Shown: one piece after another, positions 27,750-28,221 of the stretch | Position numbering within the stretch: position 1 is the first letter of the stretch | Layout of the letters: each line of letters begins with the position of its first letter | Assembly (NCBI GenBank): GCA_017481325.1 | Contig: JAFUPG010000016.1 | Span: 1 to 28,221, forward strand | Length of the DNA stretch: 28,221 nt | Direction: 5' to 3' | Source: Oscillospiraceae bacterium | Lineage (GTDB): Bacteria; Bacillota_A; Clostridia; Oscillospirales; Oscillospiraceae | Made by a program: the position numbers and the translations under genes | Notes under the pieces: generated by a model | Told to the model about the DNA's origin: nothing | The model's database searches: none | What the model saw: the letters and a program-made list of their open reading frames with translations, nothing else

Positions 27750-28221
27750 ATGTCTGTAAAAGTTGCTATCAATGGCTTTGGTCGTATCGGCCGTCTGGCT
27801 TTCCGTCAGATGTTCGGCGCTGAGGGTTATGAGATCGTTGCTATCAACGACCTGACCTCCCCCAAGATGCTGGCTCATCTGCTGAAGTACGACACCACTC
27901 AGGGCGCCTACGCTGCTCCCTTCGGCACTCACACTGTCGAGGCCGGCGAGGACAACATCGTTGTCGACGGCAAGACCATCACCATCTATGCCAAGGCTAA
28001 CGCCGCTGAGCTCCCCTGGGGCGAGCTGGACGTAGACGTCGTTCTGGAATGCACCGGCTTCTACACTTCCAAGGCTAAGGCTCAGGCTCATATCGACGCC
28101 GGCGCCAAGAAGGTCGTTATCTCTGCTCCCGCTGGCAACGATCTGAAGACCATCGTGTACAACGTGAACAACGAGACTCTGACCGCTGACGATCAGATCA
28201 TCTCCGCTGCTTCCTGCACCA
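27750..28221 (+). CDS. gap: Glyceraldehyde-3-phosphate dehydrogenase, 5' part
   Basis: The first 157 codons of glycolytic GAPDH, which converts glyceraldehyde-3-phosphate to 1,3-bisphosphoglycerate with NAD+. The NAD-binding motif INGFGRIGR is at about residues 7-15, and an Asp in INDLTS fits NAD preference. [17 protein letters not shown] and the active-site SAASCT (Cys156) are all present, and the gene runs off the window just after this cysteine. ACTGGAGGAAACTAACT gives a strong ribosome binding site before the ATG. Codon use is highly biased and the promoter strong, as expected for a housekeeping gene. It marks the right border of the accessory region. Confidence 0.97.
   Translation, partial: MSVKVAINGFGRIGRLAFRQMFGAEGYEIVAINDLTSPKMLAHLLKYDTTQGAYAAPFGTHTVEAGEDNIVVDGKTITIYAKANAAELPWGELDVDVVLECTGFYTSKAKAQAHIDAGAKKVVISAPAGNDLKTIVYNVNNETLTADDQIISAASCT

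Overview
The window looks like a chromosomal segment of a gram-positive, anaerobic, probably gut-dwelling Clostridia member. An Oscillospiraceae/Ruminococcaceae-type relative is my best guess. This is inferred from GC-rich coding DNA with strong C/G third positions, AGGAGG-type ribosome binding sites, sigma-A promoters with 17-base spacers, an S-layer-homology (SLH) surface protein, CpsB/BY-kinase capsule regulators and a CBM26-like starch-binding module. No marker gene fixes the genus.

Left part (1-3080, + strand): the 3' end of folD overlaps an acyltransferase-3 membrane protein, followed by a DUF1576-type polytopic membrane protein. The run ends at two strong hairpins shared with a convergent gene. 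Next (3090-10519, - strand): a zinc-ribbon membrane protein with its own promoter, and upstream of it a five-gene operon. The operon holds a CpsB/YwqE-type PHP phosphatase, a DUF5011-type Ig-like protein, two tandem Wzz/BY-kinase fusions with glycine-tyrosine tails, and an MsbA-type ABC exporter. It looks like the control and export half of a capsule locus, but no glycosyltransferase is present in the window.

Centre (10407-24178): a 0.9 kb non-coding region carries the operon promoter, a hexanucleotide tandem repeat, a 13-bp inverted repeat, a LacI-like palindrome, a second good promoter and a structured leader. It precedes one giant gene of 4288 codons. The product is a secreted mosaic of InlB-like, Big2-like and cadherin-like repeats, an endonuclease I (PF04231-type) domain, a CBM26-like module and three SLH domains. 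It appears to be a wall-tethered nuclease/adhesin.

Right part (24156-27594, + strand): a compact cassette I read as a RiPP (ribosomally made, modified peptide) locus. It holds an 85-aa four-cysteine precursor with a KP-x(4)-E-x-F leader, a strong hairpin, a membrane-anchored protein of unknown function, an HPr-kinase-like P-loop protein, a radical SAM/SPASM enzyme and a PqqD-like leader-binding protein. The last four genes overlap or nearly abut. No exporter or leader protease is present. The combination of a four-Cys precursor, an HPrK-like kinase, radical SAM/SPASM and PqqD is the strongest candidate for an undescribed system. It sits 33 bp behind the giant nuclease gene. The window closes with the start of gapA (GAPDH) under its own strong promoter.
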